From Gordonia sp. PDNC005 (GTDB lineage Bacteria; Actinomycetota; Actinomycetes; Mycobacteriales; Mycobacteriaceae), in the NCBI RefSeq assembly GCF_016919385.1, contig NZ_CP070351.1, positions 2,480,001 through 2,544,000 of the forward strand: a DNA stretch of 64,000 bases. The letters are read 5' to 3'. Position numbers and translations under genes: made by a program. Positions 8,488 to 20,201 of the stretch are shown in pieces. Each line of letters opens with the position of its first letter. Positions within the stretch are counted from its first letter, which is position 1. Under the pieces are notes generated by a model. The model did not search any database. It saw nothing but the letters and a program-made list of their open reading frames with translations, and was not told where the DNA came from.

Positions 8488-9678
8488 GCGCGCCGCGAAT
8501 CTCGTCCGCCGCCCTACTCGGCGGTCTGATCGGTTGGGCGCTCTCGCTCGCACCCGGCCAGCTGCCCCGTGCGGCGATGGTGTCGGCGGTGGTCGGCACC
8601 GTCTTGATGCTGCTCGGGATGGGCCTCGGAGCCGTCGGGGCCCGCCTGGGCAGGCGCCGGGTCGCATCGTCCGAACTCGTGTCGGCGGTGACCGTGGCGG
8701 CGGCCGCGGCGATCGTCGGTGCGCTGTGGTGGCAGACCCGTGTCGCCGACAGCGTCGGTGTCCCGACGCCCGGTCCCGTGTGGGTCGCCGCAACAGCGGG
8801 CGTGCCGCTGACCGTCGGTCTGGCGCTCGTATCGCTACCCGGTCGGGTGTGGGCGGTCGGCGCTCTGCTGACCGCGCTCGTCGCCGGCCCCGCAGCCCAG
8901 GCGCGCGCCGCCGCCCCCGATGTTCCGGCTGATCCCGCGTTGAGCTACTCCGTGCTCGACTCGACGTCCGATGTCGACGCCAGAGCGCGGGCGCTCGTCG
9001 ATGAGTGGGCGCAGAAGCCGCGCACCGACGCGGTCGTGGTGATCGTCCCGACCGGGTCGGGGTGGGTCGACGCCAGCGCGGTCGAAGGCTTCCGCCGTCA
9101 TTTCGACGACGACGTCGCATTCCTGGCGATGCAATACTCCGACGTCCCGTCGTGGCAGGCCTACGTTCGGTCGCCTGCCGCCGCGAGCGACAGTGCGATC
9201 GCCGTCGTGCGTGCACTCGATCGCCGGATCAGCACCTCGCCGGACCGACCCGACGTCTACCTGTTCGGCCAAAGTCTCGGCGCGGTCGGCGCAGACGCCG
9301 CGCGGGCGTGGGCCGAGGACCATGCGGTCGCGATCGACGGGACGGTTCTGTCCGGTCCGCCTGCGGGGACGATCGAGTCTCTCCCCGCATGTGAGCCGAG
9401 GGTGGTGCTGGTGAATGCCACCGACCCGGTCGCCGACTTCGACACGTCACTGACGTGGCACGCCCCCCGACAACGCCGACGGAACGACGACGGTCGGGGC
9501 GCCACGACAGCAGCTGCCCTGGGTTCCCGGGCTGTCCCTCATCGGGACCGCTCTCGATCTGGCCGTCTCACTCGACGGCCCGGTCGGCACCGGACACCAT
9601 TACGGGATCGAGCAGGGTCTCGCCGTCGGCGAGCTCCCGCGCGGATGTCAGACGATCGGACCTCGTGCGGCTTCGTAG
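8484..9678 (+). pseudogene. Alpha/beta-hydrolase (Abhydrolase_9-like) with five N-terminal helices, frameshifted near the 3-prime end
   Basis: The first 328 codons encode a membrane-anchored hydrolase: about five hydrophobic helices (residues 8-140), then a serine-hydrolase domain with the nucleophile elbow FGQSLGAVGA (Ser264). After six C residues at 9463-9468 the original frame turns into Arg-rich antisense of gatA and stays open to 11660. Dropping one C restores a sensible tail (DGPVGTGHHYGIEQGLAVG) that stops at 9678, for about 397 residues in all. The homopolymer makes a sequencing error as likely as a true mutation. With the shift corrected, the gene ends tail to tail with gatA, overlapping it by 31 bases. 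Coupling to the PLA2 gene suggests a shared role in lipid or envelope metabolism. Confidence 0.78.
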
Positions 9679-11147
9679 GCCGCACCGACACGGTACAGCC
9701 GGTCGTCGGCCAGCGCGGGCGCCATGATCTGCAGGCCCACCGGAAGCACTGCGCCACCGTCGGAGGCCGTGCCCGACGGCACCGACATGGCGGCGGTCCC
9801 CGCCAGGTTGACCGGCAGGGTGCACAAGTCGAACAGGTACATCGCGAGCGGGTCGTCGACCTTCTCCCCAAGTTTGAACGCTGTGGTGGGTGTGGTCGGG
9901 GAGATCAGGACGTCGACGTCGGCGTAGGCCTTGGCGAAGTCCTGCGCGATGAGGGTGCGGACCTTCTGAGCCTGGCCGTAGTAGGCGTCGTAGTACCCCG
10001 AGCTCAGCGCATATGTGCCGATCATGATGCGGCGCTTCACCTCGGGACCGAAGCCCGCCGCGCGCGTGAGCGCCATGACCTCGTCGGCGCTGTGTGTGCC
10101 GTCGTCGCCGACCCGCAGGCCGTACCGCATCGCGTCGAAACGCGCGAGGTTGCTCGAGACCTCCGACGGCAGGATCAGGTAGTAGGCGCCGAGCGCGTAG
10201 GAGAAGTTCGGGCAGTCCACCTCGACGATGGTCGCGCCGAGCGAGGTCAGCGTGGCACACGCCTGCTGGAACGACTCGAGGACACCCGCCTGGTAGCCCT
10301 CCCCCTGCAACTGCTTGACGACGCCGATACGGACGCCGTTCAGATCTCCGGCCGCGCCGGCCCGAGCCGCGCCGACCACGTCGGGCACCGGGACGTCGAT
10401 CGACGTGGAGTCACGCGGGTCGTGTCCGGCGATCACCTCGTGCAGCATGGCCGTGTCGAGCACGGTGCGGCCACACGGTCCACCCTGGTCGAGCGACGAC
10501 GCGCATGCCACGAGACCGTAGCGCGACACCGTGCCGTAGGTCGGCTTCACACCGACGGTCGCCGTGACCGCGGCGGGTTGCCGGATGGAGCCGCCGGTGT
10601 CGGTGCCGATCGCCAGCGGCGCCTGGAACGACGCGAGCGCCGCCGCGCTGCCGCCGCCGGAACCGCCGGGGATCCGGTCGACGTCCCACGGGTTGCGCGT
10701 CACCTGGTAAGCGGAGTTCTCGGTGGACGATCCCATCGCGAACTCGTCCATGTTGGTCTTGCCGAGGATCGGGATGCCCGCAGCGCGCAGTCGTTGGGTG
10801 AGCGTCGCGTCGTACGGCGAAACCCATCCCTCGAGGATCTTCGAACCGCAGGTGGTCGGGGCGTCGACGGTGGTGAACACGTCCTTGAGCGCGATCGGGA
10901 CGCCTGCGAGCGCACTGGGCGCCTCGCCCGCGGCGATCGCGGCGTCGGCAGCCTTCGCAGCGTCGAGCGCCTCTGCGGCGCCGACGTGCAGGAACGCGCC
11001 GAGCTCCCCATCGATCTCGGCGATGCGATCCAGGTGCGCCTGTGTCACCTCGACGGACGACAGTTCACGTGCGGCGATCTTGCCTGCGAGCTCCGCGGCG
11101 GTCAGCCCGGTGATCTCGCCTGCTGTTCGGGTGGTGGTCTCGGTCAC
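9648..11147 (-). CDS. gatA: Asp-tRNA(Asn)/Glu-tRNA(Gln) amidotransferase subunit A
   Basis: GatA, 499 residues, the glutaminase subunit that frees ammonia and channels it to GatB. It has the amidase-signature triad: Lys88 ([11 protein letters not shown]), cis-Ser163 in [10 protein letters not shown] and the nucleophile Ser187 in [11 protein letters not shown]. The GTG start at 11147 overlaps the gatC stop as GTGA and is preceded by GGGGAGGAACA within gatC, so the two are translationally coupled. The length is normal for the family. gatB is encoded separately downstream. Confidence 0.96.
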   Translation of the reverse strand: MTETTTRTAGEITGLTAAELAGKIAARELSSVEVTQAHLDRIAEIDGELGAFLHVGAAEALDAAKAADAAIAAGEAPSALAGVPIALKDVFTTVDAPTTCGSKILEGWVSPYDATLTQRLRAAGIPILGKTNMDEFAMGSSTENSAYQVTRNPWDVDRIPGGSGGGSAAALASFQAPLAIGTDTGGSIRQPAAVTATVGVKPTYGTVSRYGLVACASSLDQGGPCGRTVLDTAMLHEVIAGHDPRDSTSIDVPVPDVVGAARAGAAGDLNGVRIGVVKQLQGEGYQAGVLESFQQACATLTSLGATIVEVDCPNFSYALGAYYLILPSEVSSNLARFDAMRYGLRVGDDGTHSADEVMALTRAAGFGPEVKRRIMIGTYALSSGYYDAYYGQAQKVRTLIAQDFAKAYADVDVLISPTTPTTAFKLGEKVDDPLAMYLFDLCTLPVNLAGTAAMSVPSGTASDGGAVLPVGLQIMAPALADDRLYRVGAAYEAARGPIV

Positions 11148-11458
11148 TGTTCCTCCCCGAGGATCTGCGGGACGGCGAAACGATCCTGTTCGACGGCGGG
11201 TGCTCCCGACAGCGCCTGCTCGGGCGTGAGCGACGGCGAGACGACGTCGGGGCGGAGCACATTCTGCAGGTCGGCGGGATGCGCCGTAGGCGGAACGTCG
11301 TCGGCGGCGACTTCGGCTACCTGTGCGACGTGCGTGAGGATCGAGTTCAGCTGCCCGGCGTACTGGTCGAGCTCGGCGTCGGTGAGCGCCAAGCGCGACA
11401 GACGCGCCAGGTGCGCGACCTCGTCGCGGCTGATTGCGGACTCAGGTTCGGATGACAT
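11144..11458 (-). CDS. gatC: Asp-tRNA(Asn)/Glu-tRNA(Gln) amidotransferase subunit C
   Basis: GatC, 104 residues, the small subunit that wraps around the GatA-GatB interface and stabilises it. Typical features are the N-terminal helix [19 protein letters not shown], the second helix around [14 protein letters not shown] and the extended C-terminal [20 protein letters not shown]. It is the first gene of the gatC-gatA unit. The region upstream carries a 14-base periodic repeat. Confidence 0.95.
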   Translation of the reverse strand: MSSEPESAISRDEVAHLARLSRLALTDAELDQYAGQLNSILTHVAQVAEVAADDVPPTAHPADLQNVLRPDVVSPSLTPEQALSGAPAVEQDRFAVPQILGEEQ

Positions 11459-11489
11459 CGCCGGACCTTTCTCGCCTACGGCCCAGATG

Positions 11490-11528
11490 GGTGGACGCAG
11501 GGGGGTAGACGCAGATGGATGGATGCAG
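11490..11528. repeat. Three 14-base-period repeats upstream of gatC
   Basis: GGTGGACGCAG (11490), GGTAGACGCAG (11504) and GATGGATGCAG (11518) recur at exact 14-base steps in the gatC leader/promoter region. The third copy is more diverged. They could be a regulatory array or a small tandem expansion. Confidence 0.55.
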
Positions 11529-11656
11529 TCAAGGATATGGGACCGCCGTCGTCACTCCGCAGTCGCCTCCATCCCCAACTGGCATGTCCTACATTCAGAC
11601 GAACGATTGTGCGCCCTCCACTGGCCGACACTCGCCGAGCGACGTAGCCTGTGGCC

Positions 11657-12058
11657 ATGATCATCGTCACGACCAACGAGCTGCCCGGCTACCGGATCGA
11701 GCATGTCTTCGGCGAGTGCTTCGGCCTCACCGTGCGCTCGCGTCACATCGGCTCCAACATCGGAGCGGGGTTGAAGTCGCTGGCAGGCGGTGAGCTCAAG
11801 GGCATCACGCAGCTGCTGCACGAATGCCGCCAGGAGGCCCTCAGTCGCCTCGCCACCGAGGCTCAGGGGCGCGGCGCGAACGCCGTGGTCGCCTTCCGCT
11901 TCGAGACCACCGAGTACGCAGGCGGCGGCGGTGTTGAAGTGTGCGCCTACGGCACCGCGGTCGGTGTGCGCTCCGTCGACGGCCAGGCGCCGCCGCAGCA
12001 GCAGTTTGCACCCCAGGGCCACCAGGTCGCTCCCGGCCAGCCTGCTCCGCAGCAGTAA
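11657..12058 (+). CDS. YbjQ/UPF0145-family protein
   Basis: A 133-residue protein of the YbjQ family (often labelled heavy-metal-binding). The signature is IIVTTNELPGYRIEHVFGEC, followed by SLAGGELKGITQLLHECRQE, GANAVVAFRFETTEY and a VEVCAYGTAV strand. The last 30 residues are Gln/Pro-rich and disordered. Family members form pentamers and have no established biochemical role; metal binding is inferred for the family. ATG at 11657 matches the family start, with GTG at 11651 as an alternative. No SD is visible. The ACT-domain gene follows after 5 bases, so they are probably co-transcribed. Confidence 0.88.
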   Translation: MIIVTTNELPGYRIEHVFGECFGLTVRSRHIGSNIGAGLKSLAGGELKGITQLLHECRQEALSRLATEAQGRGANAVVAFRFETTEYAGGGGVEVCAYGTAVGVRSVDGQAPPQQQFAPQGHQVAPGQPAPQQ

Positions 12059-12063
12059 TCGCG

Positions 12064-12723
12064 TTGTCGTACCTGCTGCGCCTGCGCCTCTCCGACCGCC
12101 CAGGCAGTCTCGGCATGCTTGCGGTTGAGCTCGGTGCGGTCGGCGCCGACATCCAATCACTCGAGGTGATCGAGCGAGGGGACGGATACGCGGTCGACGA
12201 CATCGTCGTCGAACTGCCCGTCACCGCCCTGCCCGACACTCTGATCACCGCCGCCGAGAACGTCCACGACGTGCACGTGGAATCGCTCCGACCATTCTCC
12301 GACGTCCTCGACACACATCAGGAGTTGGAACTGATCGACGTCGTCGCGACAGCCGAGACGGACCGTTTCCAGGTGCTCGTCGACCTCGCGCCGCGGGTGC
12401 TGCGCGCTTCGTGGGCGATGATCGTCGCGCGCCCTGGCGTCGACGTCCTCACCTTGTTCGGCAGTTCCGGCGCCCCCGAGACTCCGCTCGAACAGGCCGA
12501 CTGGCTTCCTCTTCAGGCCGCGACCAGCTTCGCTGGCGACCTCGACTGGGTTCCCCAGATCTGGCGCGACATGGACACCACACTCGCCGCCGCTCCCCTG
12601 GGCGACGGCGCGAAGGCGCTGGTCCTCGGCCGCACCGGCGGGCCCGACTTCCGGCCGTCCGAGGTCGCGCGCCTGGGTTACCTCACCGGGATCCTCAGCA
12701 CCGTCATCGATCACGGACGCTGA
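12064..12723 (+). CDS. ACT-domain protein (Rv3013-like)
   Basis: A 219-residue protein starting at a TTG. The N-terminal ACT domain reads YLLRLRLSDRPGSLGMLAVE followed by GAVGADIQSLEVIERGDGYA. ACT domains bind amino acids or similar small ligands and usually control attached enzymes. The C-terminal 130 residues have no catalytic motif that I recognise; they resemble the GAF-like half of the mycobacterial orthologue Rv3013, which sits at the same place beside gatC and ligA. Function is unknown and a sensory role is inferred. The TTG start is chosen because the ACT domain begins immediately after it. Confidence 0.82.
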   Translation: MSYLLRLRLSDRPGSLGMLAVELGAVGADIQSLEVIERGDGYAVDDIVVELPVTALPDTLITAAENVHDVHVESLRPFSDVLDTHQELELIDVVATAETDRFQVLVDLAPRVLRASWAMIVARPGVDVLTLFGSSGAPETPLEQADWLPLQAATSFAGDLDWVPQIWRDMDTTLAAAPLGDGAKALVLGRTGGPDFRPSEVARLGYLTGILSTVIDHGR

Positions 12724-12741
12724 CCACTCGACGGGCCGAGC

Positions 12742-14844
<2,103 letters not shown>

Positions 14845-14890
14845 TTAACGCAGCCCTCCGACAGGTCCCGGAGGCGATTACGCTGGCCAC

Positions 14891-15277
14891 ATGCCGCACC
14901 CGATCATGTTCGACGACGCCGACCCGATCCTCGCGCTCCTGCGTGAACGTGCACTCGCCCTACCCGAGGCCACGGAGAAGACTGCACACGGTCGTCCGAC
15001 ATTCCGCTGCGGGAAGATGTTCGCGATGTACGGCGGCTCCCGCAAAGGCGAGACGAAGGTCCCCCACGACAACGCGCTGCTGTTCGTTCCCGATCCGCTG
15101 GAACGCGACGCCCTTGAACAGGATGAACGCTTCTTCGTTCCCGCATACGTCGGCGCATTCGGCTGGCTGGCGATCGACCTCGCGCTCGACTGCGACTGGG
15201 ACGAGGTGTCTGAGCTCCTCGACGCCGCATTCCGACAGATCGCACCCAAACGTGCGATCGCGCTGCTGGACGGATAG
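14891..15277 (+). CDS. MmcQ/YjbR-family DNA-binding protein
   Basis: A 128-residue protein of the MmcQ/YjbR (CyaY-like fold) family. Recognisable segments are LALPEATEKTAHGRPTFRCG, KMFAMYGGSRKGE and the C-terminal DWDEVSELLDAAFRQIAPKR. These proteins have a double-wing DNA-binding fold, but their biological role is mostly unknown. It is divergent from ligA, with 55 bases between the starts, and convergent with the methionine-synthase-like gene. No SD stands out. Confidence 0.85.
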   Translation: MPHPIMFDDADPILALLRERALALPEATEKTAHGRPTFRCGKMFAMYGGSRKGETKVPHDNALLFVPDPLERDALEQDERFFVPAYVGAFGWLAIDLALDCDWDEVSELLDAAFRQIAPKRAIALLDG

Positions 15278-15278
15278 T

Positions 15279-15299
15279 CCGCCGGGGACGACCGGGCGG
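15279..15299. terminator. Weak GC hairpin between convergent genes
   Basis: CCGCCGGG (15279-15286) and CCGGGCGG (15292-15299) pair with one mismatch over a 5-base loop. There is no U tract. A shared terminator is plausible from its position only. Confidence 0.3.
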
Positions 15300-15315
15300 C
15301 GGGCGAACGGCCGGC

Positions 15316-16341
15316 TCAGAGGGCAGCTGGGTCTGATGCGAGGAGTTCGGCGGTCTGCGAGGCGACGCGCAGGGCGGTCGCGGCCCACGACGGCTCAGCG
15401 TCGGCCAGGCCGCTGTGCGGTGTGACGACGACGTTGTCGCGCAGGACGGTGCGATTCATGCCGATCTCGTCCATGAGACGAGCGAGGCCCTGAGCGATCT
15501 CGTCGGGCCGCGGCTCTGCCGCCGGACGCGTGGTCGGGACGACGCCCGCGAGCATCACGCCACCCGCATCGAGAAACTCGGCCATCCGGTCCTTGCCGAC
15601 GTCCGTCGTCGGGGTCGACAGATCCACTGTCACCGCGTACGAGGGCAGCATGCGGACAAGAGCGGACTGCGGAGTGCTCGCGCCGTGCAGGACCATCGGC
15701 GTGCCGATCGCCGCGGCCATCTCCTCGAAGCGCTGAACGATCAGCGACATCGGCACCGGCGGGATGGCGTCGAGCCTCGTGAGCGGCTGCACACTGCCGT
15801 TCAGCACGGCATCGATCTGCTGTTCGTCGAGTTGCACGACGATCTCCGCGCCAAGCCTGCGCCGCAGCTCCTTCACATGCTCGACGAGACCGTCGGTCAT
15901 CGACGCGACGACGTCCAGTCGGGCGCCACGGTCGCGAACCACCTTGTGCCCGTTCCGGAGTTCAACCTGCGCCGAATAGGTGAACGGCCCGCAGAGCTGG
16001 ACTTTCAGAAGCTTCCCGGTGTCGATCAGACCGTTCGAGTCCCAGTGCTCCTCGAGTGCGTCGAGATCCCTCGCCAGCAGATCGCGTGCTCGCCTCGTCA
16101 CCGACCCGGGACGGGACGTGAGGCGGTAGGTGTCGTGGACCATCTCGAACGGCATGTCGATGAGGACCGCGCCTGCACGCCCGACGGGATCGGCTCCGAC
16201 ACCCCTAGCGGGCAGTTCCGGAACAAAGGCGAAGTCGGTCTCCCCCGATACGACGGCGACCGCTTCCACGGGGTCGACACCCGGCATCGGTCCGAGCCCG
16301 GTGCCGAGTCCCGTCGGCACCCGAGATCCGGCGAATGTCAC
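15316..16341 (-). CDS. MetE-like cobalamin-independent methionine synthase domain protein
   Basis: A 341-residue single-domain protein of the UROD/MetE-like barrel, orthologous by position to Rv3015c. It begins [20 protein letters not shown] and has [34 protein letters not shown] and a C-terminal [16 protein letters not shown]. Full MetE is about twice this length and needs a His/Cys/Glu/Cys zinc set that I cannot assign here, so true methionine synthase activity is doubtful. The GTG start overlaps the mnmA stop as GTGA. This supports a cysteine desulfurase-mnmA-this gene operon with a sulfur or methyl-transfer theme. Confidence 0.8.
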   Translation of the reverse strand: MTFAGSRVPTGLGTGLGPMPGVDPVEAVAVVSGETDFAFVPELPARGVGADPVGRAGAVLIDMPFEMVHDTYRLTSRPGSVTRRARDLLARDLDALEEHWDSNGLIDTGKLLKVQLCGPFTYSAQVELRNGHKVVRDRGARLDVVASMTDGLVEHVKELRRRLGAEIVVQLDEQQIDAVLNGSVQPLTRLDAIPPVPMSLIVQRFEEMAAAIGTPMVLHGASTPQSALVRMLPSYAVTVDLSTPTTDVGKDRMAEFLDAGGVMLAGVVPTTRPAAEPRPDEIAQGLARLMDEIGMNRTVLRDNVVVTPHSGLADAEPSWAATALRVASQTAELLASDPAAL

Positions 16342-17441
16342 CGAGTGGCCTCGACGGTGTCCGCGATGCGGCTGCATCCGAGGACCAGGTCGCCGTTCGT
16401 ATCATCTGCGGCGTAGAGCACTGCCGCCTGGCCCCGCGCGACACCGCGCAACGGGGACCGCAGGTCGATGCGAACGCCCGGCTCCCCGTCGATCTGGATC
16501 GGGGTGGCGACGGCAGGCGCGAGACCACCGTGTGCGCGCACCTGGACGGTGCATTCGACGGGCCCGTCCGGCGTCACACCCGACGTCCAGACAGCACGGG
16601 CCGCGACGATCGACGAGACGTCGAGGTCGGCGGCCGACCCGACGGTGACCGTGCCCGACTCCGGGTCGATGCCGGTCACGTAGCGCGGGGTTCCGTCCGG
16701 GCCGGGACCCTCGATGCCCAACCCCTTGCGCTGCCCGATGGTGAATCCGTGAACACCGTCGTGGTCGGCGAGCTTCTCCCCCGTCGACTTCTCGATCACC
16801 GCACCGGGGCGGACGCCGATCCGCGCTCCGAGGAACGCACGGGTGTCGCCCGTCGGAATGAAGCAGATGTCGTGAGAGTCGGGCTTGTTCGCCACCGACA
16901 GTCCTCGGCGTTCCGCCTCTTCGCGGATCTGCGGCTTCGGGGTGTCGCCGATGGGGAACATCGCCCGCGACAACTGCTCGTGGTCGAGCACGGCGAGCAC
17001 ATACGACTGATCCTTGTCGGCGTCGACGGCCCGTCGCAGCTCCCCGTTCGCCAATCGCGCGTAGTGGCCGGTCGCGAGGGCGTCGAAGCCGAGCGCCTCG
17101 GCCCGCTCGGCGAGCGCCGAGAACTTGATCTTCTCGTTGCACGACAGGCACGGGTTGGGCGTCTCACCGGCGGCGTACGACGCGACGAACTCGTCGATCA
17201 CGTCTTCCTTGAACCGGTCGGCGAAGTCCCACACGTAGAACGGGATGCCGAGCACGTCGGCGGCGCGGCGGGCGTCGTCGGCGTCTTCGCGCGAGCAGCA
17301 GCCGCGCGATCCGGTGCGCAGTGCGCCCGGCGCTGTCGACAGTGCGAGGTGGACGCCGACGACGTCGTGTCCGGCTTCGACGGCTCGGGCAGCGGCGACC
17401 GCCGAGTCGACTCCACCGCTCATCGCTGCAAGTACACGCAT
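16338..17441 (-). CDS. mnmA: tRNA 2-thiouridylase MnmA
   Basis: MnmA (TrmU), 367 residues, thiolates U34 of Lys, Glu and Gln tRNAs using ATP and a persulfide relay. The PP-loop is [20 protein letters not shown]. The first catalytic Cys lies in [16 protein letters not shown] and the second in [16 protein letters not shown], with the ATGHYARL motif between. The C-terminal barrel ([32 protein letters not shown]) is complete. AGGAGGGAGACGCTG precedes the ATG. The start overlaps the upstream desulfurase stop by one base, which matches their functional partnership. Confidence 0.96.
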   Translation of the reverse strand: MRVLAAMSGGVDSAVAAARAVEAGHDVVGVHLALSTAPGALRTGSRGCCSREDADDARRAADVLGIPFYVWDFADRFKEDVIDEFVASYAAGETPNPCLSCNEKIKFSALAERAEALGFDALATGHYARLANGELRRAVDADKDQSYVLAVLDHEQLSRAMFPIGDTPKPQIREEAERRGLSVANKPDSHDICFIPTGDTRAFLGARIGVRPGAVIEKSTGEKLADHDGVHGFTIGQRKGLGIEGPGPDGTPRYVTGIDPESGTVTVGSAADLDVSSIVAARAVWTSGVTPDGPVECTVQVRAHGGLAPAVATPIQIDGEPGVRIDLRSPLRGVARGQAAVLYAADDTNGDLVLGCSRIADTVEATR

Positions 17442-18664
17442 CAGCGTCTCCCTCCTGTTCGAGATCCCGCACTGAGCAGGCCTGCTGCCCGAGCCCGGTC
17501 GACCACGTCGCCGATCACGTCGGCGACCGCGGTCACATCGTCGTTGTTGTTGTCGTGGGCCAGCGAGAAGCGCAACGAACCGCGCGCCGTGCCCATGTCC
17601 AGCCCCATCGCCAACAGCACATGACTCGCGGCCGCCACTCCCGCGGTGCACGCGGAACCCGTGGAGCACTCGACCCCCTTGGCGTCGAGGAGCATGAGCA
17701 GCGAGTCGCCTTCGCAGCCCTCGAATGACACGTGGACGATGCCCGGCAGCGCATCGGCCGCGTCGGGCCGTCCGACCGCGCCGTTCACTCGGACGCCGCC
17801 GACCGCGACCAACACGTCTCGCAGGCGATCGCGAAGCGCGACGACGTGAACGTTGTGTTCGTCTCGACGGGTGACGGCCGCGCGCAGCGCCGCCGCCATC
17901 CCCGCGGCCGCAGGCACGTCCTGGGTGCCGGACCGAATGTCACGTTCATGGCCTCCGCCGTGGAGCAGCGGGGTGCACGCGACGTCGCGCTGCAACAGCA
18001 GTGCGCCCGAGCCCTGTGGCCCGCCGAACTTGTGACCTGCGATGCTCAGCGCGGACAGCCCGCTCTCCGCGAAATCGATGGGCAGGTGCCCCGCCGCGGC
18101 GATGGCGTCCGAGTGCACGGGCACGCCGTACTCCGCGCCGAGCCGAGCTACCTCGGCGATCGGCTGGACCGTGCCGACCTCGTTGTTCGCCCACATCACC
18201 GAGATGACCGCCACCGACTCGGCGTCGGACGCGAGCAGTTCACGCAACGCGGCGACGCTGACCACCCCGGCCTCGTCGACGGGCAGCACTGCGAGGTCCG
18301 CGCCCGCCTCGTCGGCCAGCCACTGGGCCGGATCAAGGATCGCATGATGCTCGACCGCCGATACCACGACGGTGCGACGACGGTCGTCCTCGCGTCGTCG
18401 GGCGGCGTAGATGCCTTTGAGGGCGAGGTTGTCCGACTCGGTGCCGCCGCTGGTGAAGATCACTTCGGAGGGCCTGGCCCCCAGATCGCGCGCGATCGAC
18501 TCGCGCGACTCCTCGAGGATGCGACGTGCGCGTCGTCCCGAGCCGTGCAGAGAGGATGAGTTCCCCGGACGTGCCCAGGCCGACTCCATCGCCGCACGAG
18601 CCTCCGCGACGAGGGCGGTGGACGCTGCGTTGTCGAGGTAAGCAGGGTGCTGGGGCGTGGACAT
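17441..18664 (-). CDS. iscS: Cysteine desulfurase (IscS/NifS family)
   Basis: A 407-residue PLP enzyme that removes sulfur from cysteine and holds it as a persulfide. It has [12 protein letters not shown] at the start, [15 protein letters not shown], the PLP Lys in [16 protein letters not shown] and the catalytic Cys in [14 protein letters not shown]. It is fused in operon fashion to mnmA and matches Rv3025c in context, so tRNA thiolation is the most likely sulfur sink, with Fe-S supply also possible. The start at [11 protein letters not shown] is preceded by GGTGGGGTC. Confidence 0.95.
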   Translation of the reverse strand: MSTPQHPAYLDNAASTALVAEARAAMESAWARPGNSSSLHGSGRRARRILEESRESIARDLGARPSEVIFTSGGTESDNLALKGIYAARRREDDRRRTVVVSAVEHHAILDPAQWLADEAGADLAVLPVDEAGVVSVAALRELLASDAESVAVISVMWANNEVGTVQPIAEVARLGAEYGVPVHSDAIAAAGHLPIDFAESGLSALSIAGHKFGGPQGSGALLLQRDVACTPLLHGGGHERDIRSGTQDVPAAAGMAAALRAAVTRRDEHNVHVVALRDRLRDVLVAVGGVRVNGAVGRPDAADALPGIVHVSFEGCEGDSLLMLLDAKGVECSTGSACTAGVAAASHVLLAMGLDMGTARGSLRFSLAHDNNNDDVTAVADVIGDVVDRARAAGLLSAGSRTGGRR

Positions 18665-18704
18665 GACCCCACCACGATAGCCGCGTCCGGTGAAGGGTAA
18701 AAAA

Positions 18705-20084
18705 TCATCGGACCACTTGGCCGACTGCGAGGACGCCCGCCGGGTCGTACTGCCCGGCGAGTGCGATGAGCCACGCACGCGTGTCGTCGTCGTAACAGCG
18801 GCCGATCACCGATGGATCGGAGGCCGCCGTGAAGTTCGGCAACCGCGAGCCGTCGCTGAACGACGCCAGCGCCTGCAGCAGAGACCCGACTGCCTCGGGA
18901 ACGAGATCGGCGATCGGCGGAACGAGTACACCCACGATCTGAAGGTTGGCGGCGGCGGCGCGATGACAGAGTGCGCTGGGGTGTTCGGAGGGGCGGCTCA
19001 GCGCGCCGCCGAGGAGTCGCATCTCGACCATGAGCAGCGGGCAGTGCGCTGCGGGGCCGGCCTGTTCGAGCAGCGCTGCGATCGTGTTCGGCGTCACCTC
19101 GCCGAGCAGTACCGAATCCTCGAACACGGGCATGGGATCCGCCGGATCGGCGTGGACTGCGCCGATCGCCGCGTACGGCAGCGGAGAGACGGCGTCGAGC
19201 AGCGGCACCGCGACGTCACGCATCGGTGCGAGTATCGACGCCGCTGTCGCCGGGTCGGCGAGACTGACGAACCGCACGGCGACCGTGAGTCGTCCGGCAA
19301 GCATCGGCGGGACCCCCGGCATATCGGGAAGGCGAAGAAGCGCGACGGACGTGTCCGCGTCGTCTGGCAGCGTGTCGATCCACGCGTTCCAGGCATGCAG
19401 TACCGCGTCTGCGTGATCACCGTCGAAGTACAGCGCACCTCCGTAGAACCCGCGTATCGGGAGCAGATCGATCAGCGCGTCCACCACGATTCCGAGCGTT
19501 CCTTTGCCGCCCCGGAGACCCCAGTACAGTTCGGCGTTCTCGTCCGGCGCCGCTCGGCGAATGCTCGCATCGCCGGTGACGACGGTGAACTCACGCACGT
19601 AGTCGGCGGAACTGCCGAGCGCCCGCACCATCGGGCCGATTCCGGCGCCGGTGAGCAGTCCGACGACGCCGACCGACGGCGCGGAGCCGCACACCGGTGC
19701 GAGGCCGAGCGGAGCGGCGGCGTCGATGACGGCCTGCCAACGCAGTCCGGCCCCGACGCGTGCGGTGCGCGCGGACGCGTCGACGTGCAGCCCGGCGAGT
19801 CCGCCGGTGCGTACGAGCAGCGTGTCTCCGCCGATCGGAGTGGCGCCGTGACCGGTGGCGTGGACGGCGACAGTCATTCCGTTGTCGGCCGCGAACGCGA
19901 CGACAGCTGCCACGTCGTCGGCGTCGACGACGTCGATCACCGCCCACGGGTGACGAGACACGGTCGCGTTGAACGAGATCGTCTCGTACGCGGGATCCGC
20001 CGGCCGGTGCACGTCGCCGCGGACGGCTGCGCGCAACGAGGCGATGTCGGCACGATCAATGCTGCGGGTCGATTCGGTGGTCAC
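18705..20084 (-). CDS. FAD-binding (PCMH/BBE-type) oxidoreductase
   Basis: A 459-residue flavoprotein of the berberine-bridge-like family. The FAD domain shows VHATGHGATPIGGDTLLVRT, where the His can carry covalent FAD, then VGAGLRWQAVIDAAAPLG and VVGLLTGAGIGPMVRALG. Here a Cys lies in PVCGSAPSVG near the site of the second FAD link. The C-terminal BBE motif is RAWLIALAGQYDPAGVL. The substrate is unknown; relatives oxidise sugars, alcohols or phenolics. GTG at 20084 is chosen over the upstream start because GAGGAG lies six bases before it. It is downstream of the SARP regulator on the same strand, with a hairpin between. Confidence 0.85.
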   Translation of the reverse strand: MTTESTRSIDRADIASLRAAVRGDVHRPADPAYETISFNATVSRHPWAVIDVVDADDVAAVVAFAADNGMTVAVHATGHGATPIGGDTLLVRTGGLAGLHVDASARTARVGAGLRWQAVIDAAAPLGLAPVCGSAPSVGVVGLLTGAGIGPMVRALGSSADYVREFTVVTGDASIRRAAPDENAELYWGLRGGKGTLGIVVDALIDLLPIRGFYGGALYFDGDHADAVLHAWNAWIDTLPDDADTSVALLRLPDMPGVPPMLAGRLTVAVRFVSLADPATAASILAPMRDVAVPLLDAVSPLPYAAIGAVHADPADPMPVFEDSVLLGEVTPNTIAALLEQAGPAAHCPLLMVEMRLLGGALSRPSEHPSALCHRAAAANLQIVGVLVPPIADLVPEAVGSLLQALASFSDGSRLPNFTAASDPSVIGRCYDDDTRAWLIALAGQYDPAGVLAVGQVVR

Positions 20085-20104
20085 GTCGAACTCCTCATCC
20101 TCGG

Positions 20105-20123
20105 CCACGGCCGAGTGCCGTGG
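20105..20123. terminator. Hairpin between the SARP gene and the FAD oxidoreductase gene
   Basis: CCACGGC (20105-20111) and GCCGTGG (20117-20123) form a perfect 7-bp stem with a 5-base loop, downstream of the SARP stop. There is no U tract. Confidence 0.45.
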
Positions 20124-20201
20124 GCGGTGAGGTCAGAGTGGCTCCGACTCGTTGTCGGTCTCTTGGAGCCTGCTTGGACGGTCGGTTCGTCGTGGACCGA
20201 G

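Noticed and set aside
8205..11660. 1151-codon plus-strand frame
   Set aside because: It joins the hydrolase reading frame to antisense of gatA and gatC. The sequence after 9468 is Arg-rich with no family features, and a one-base shift gives a better end at 9678.
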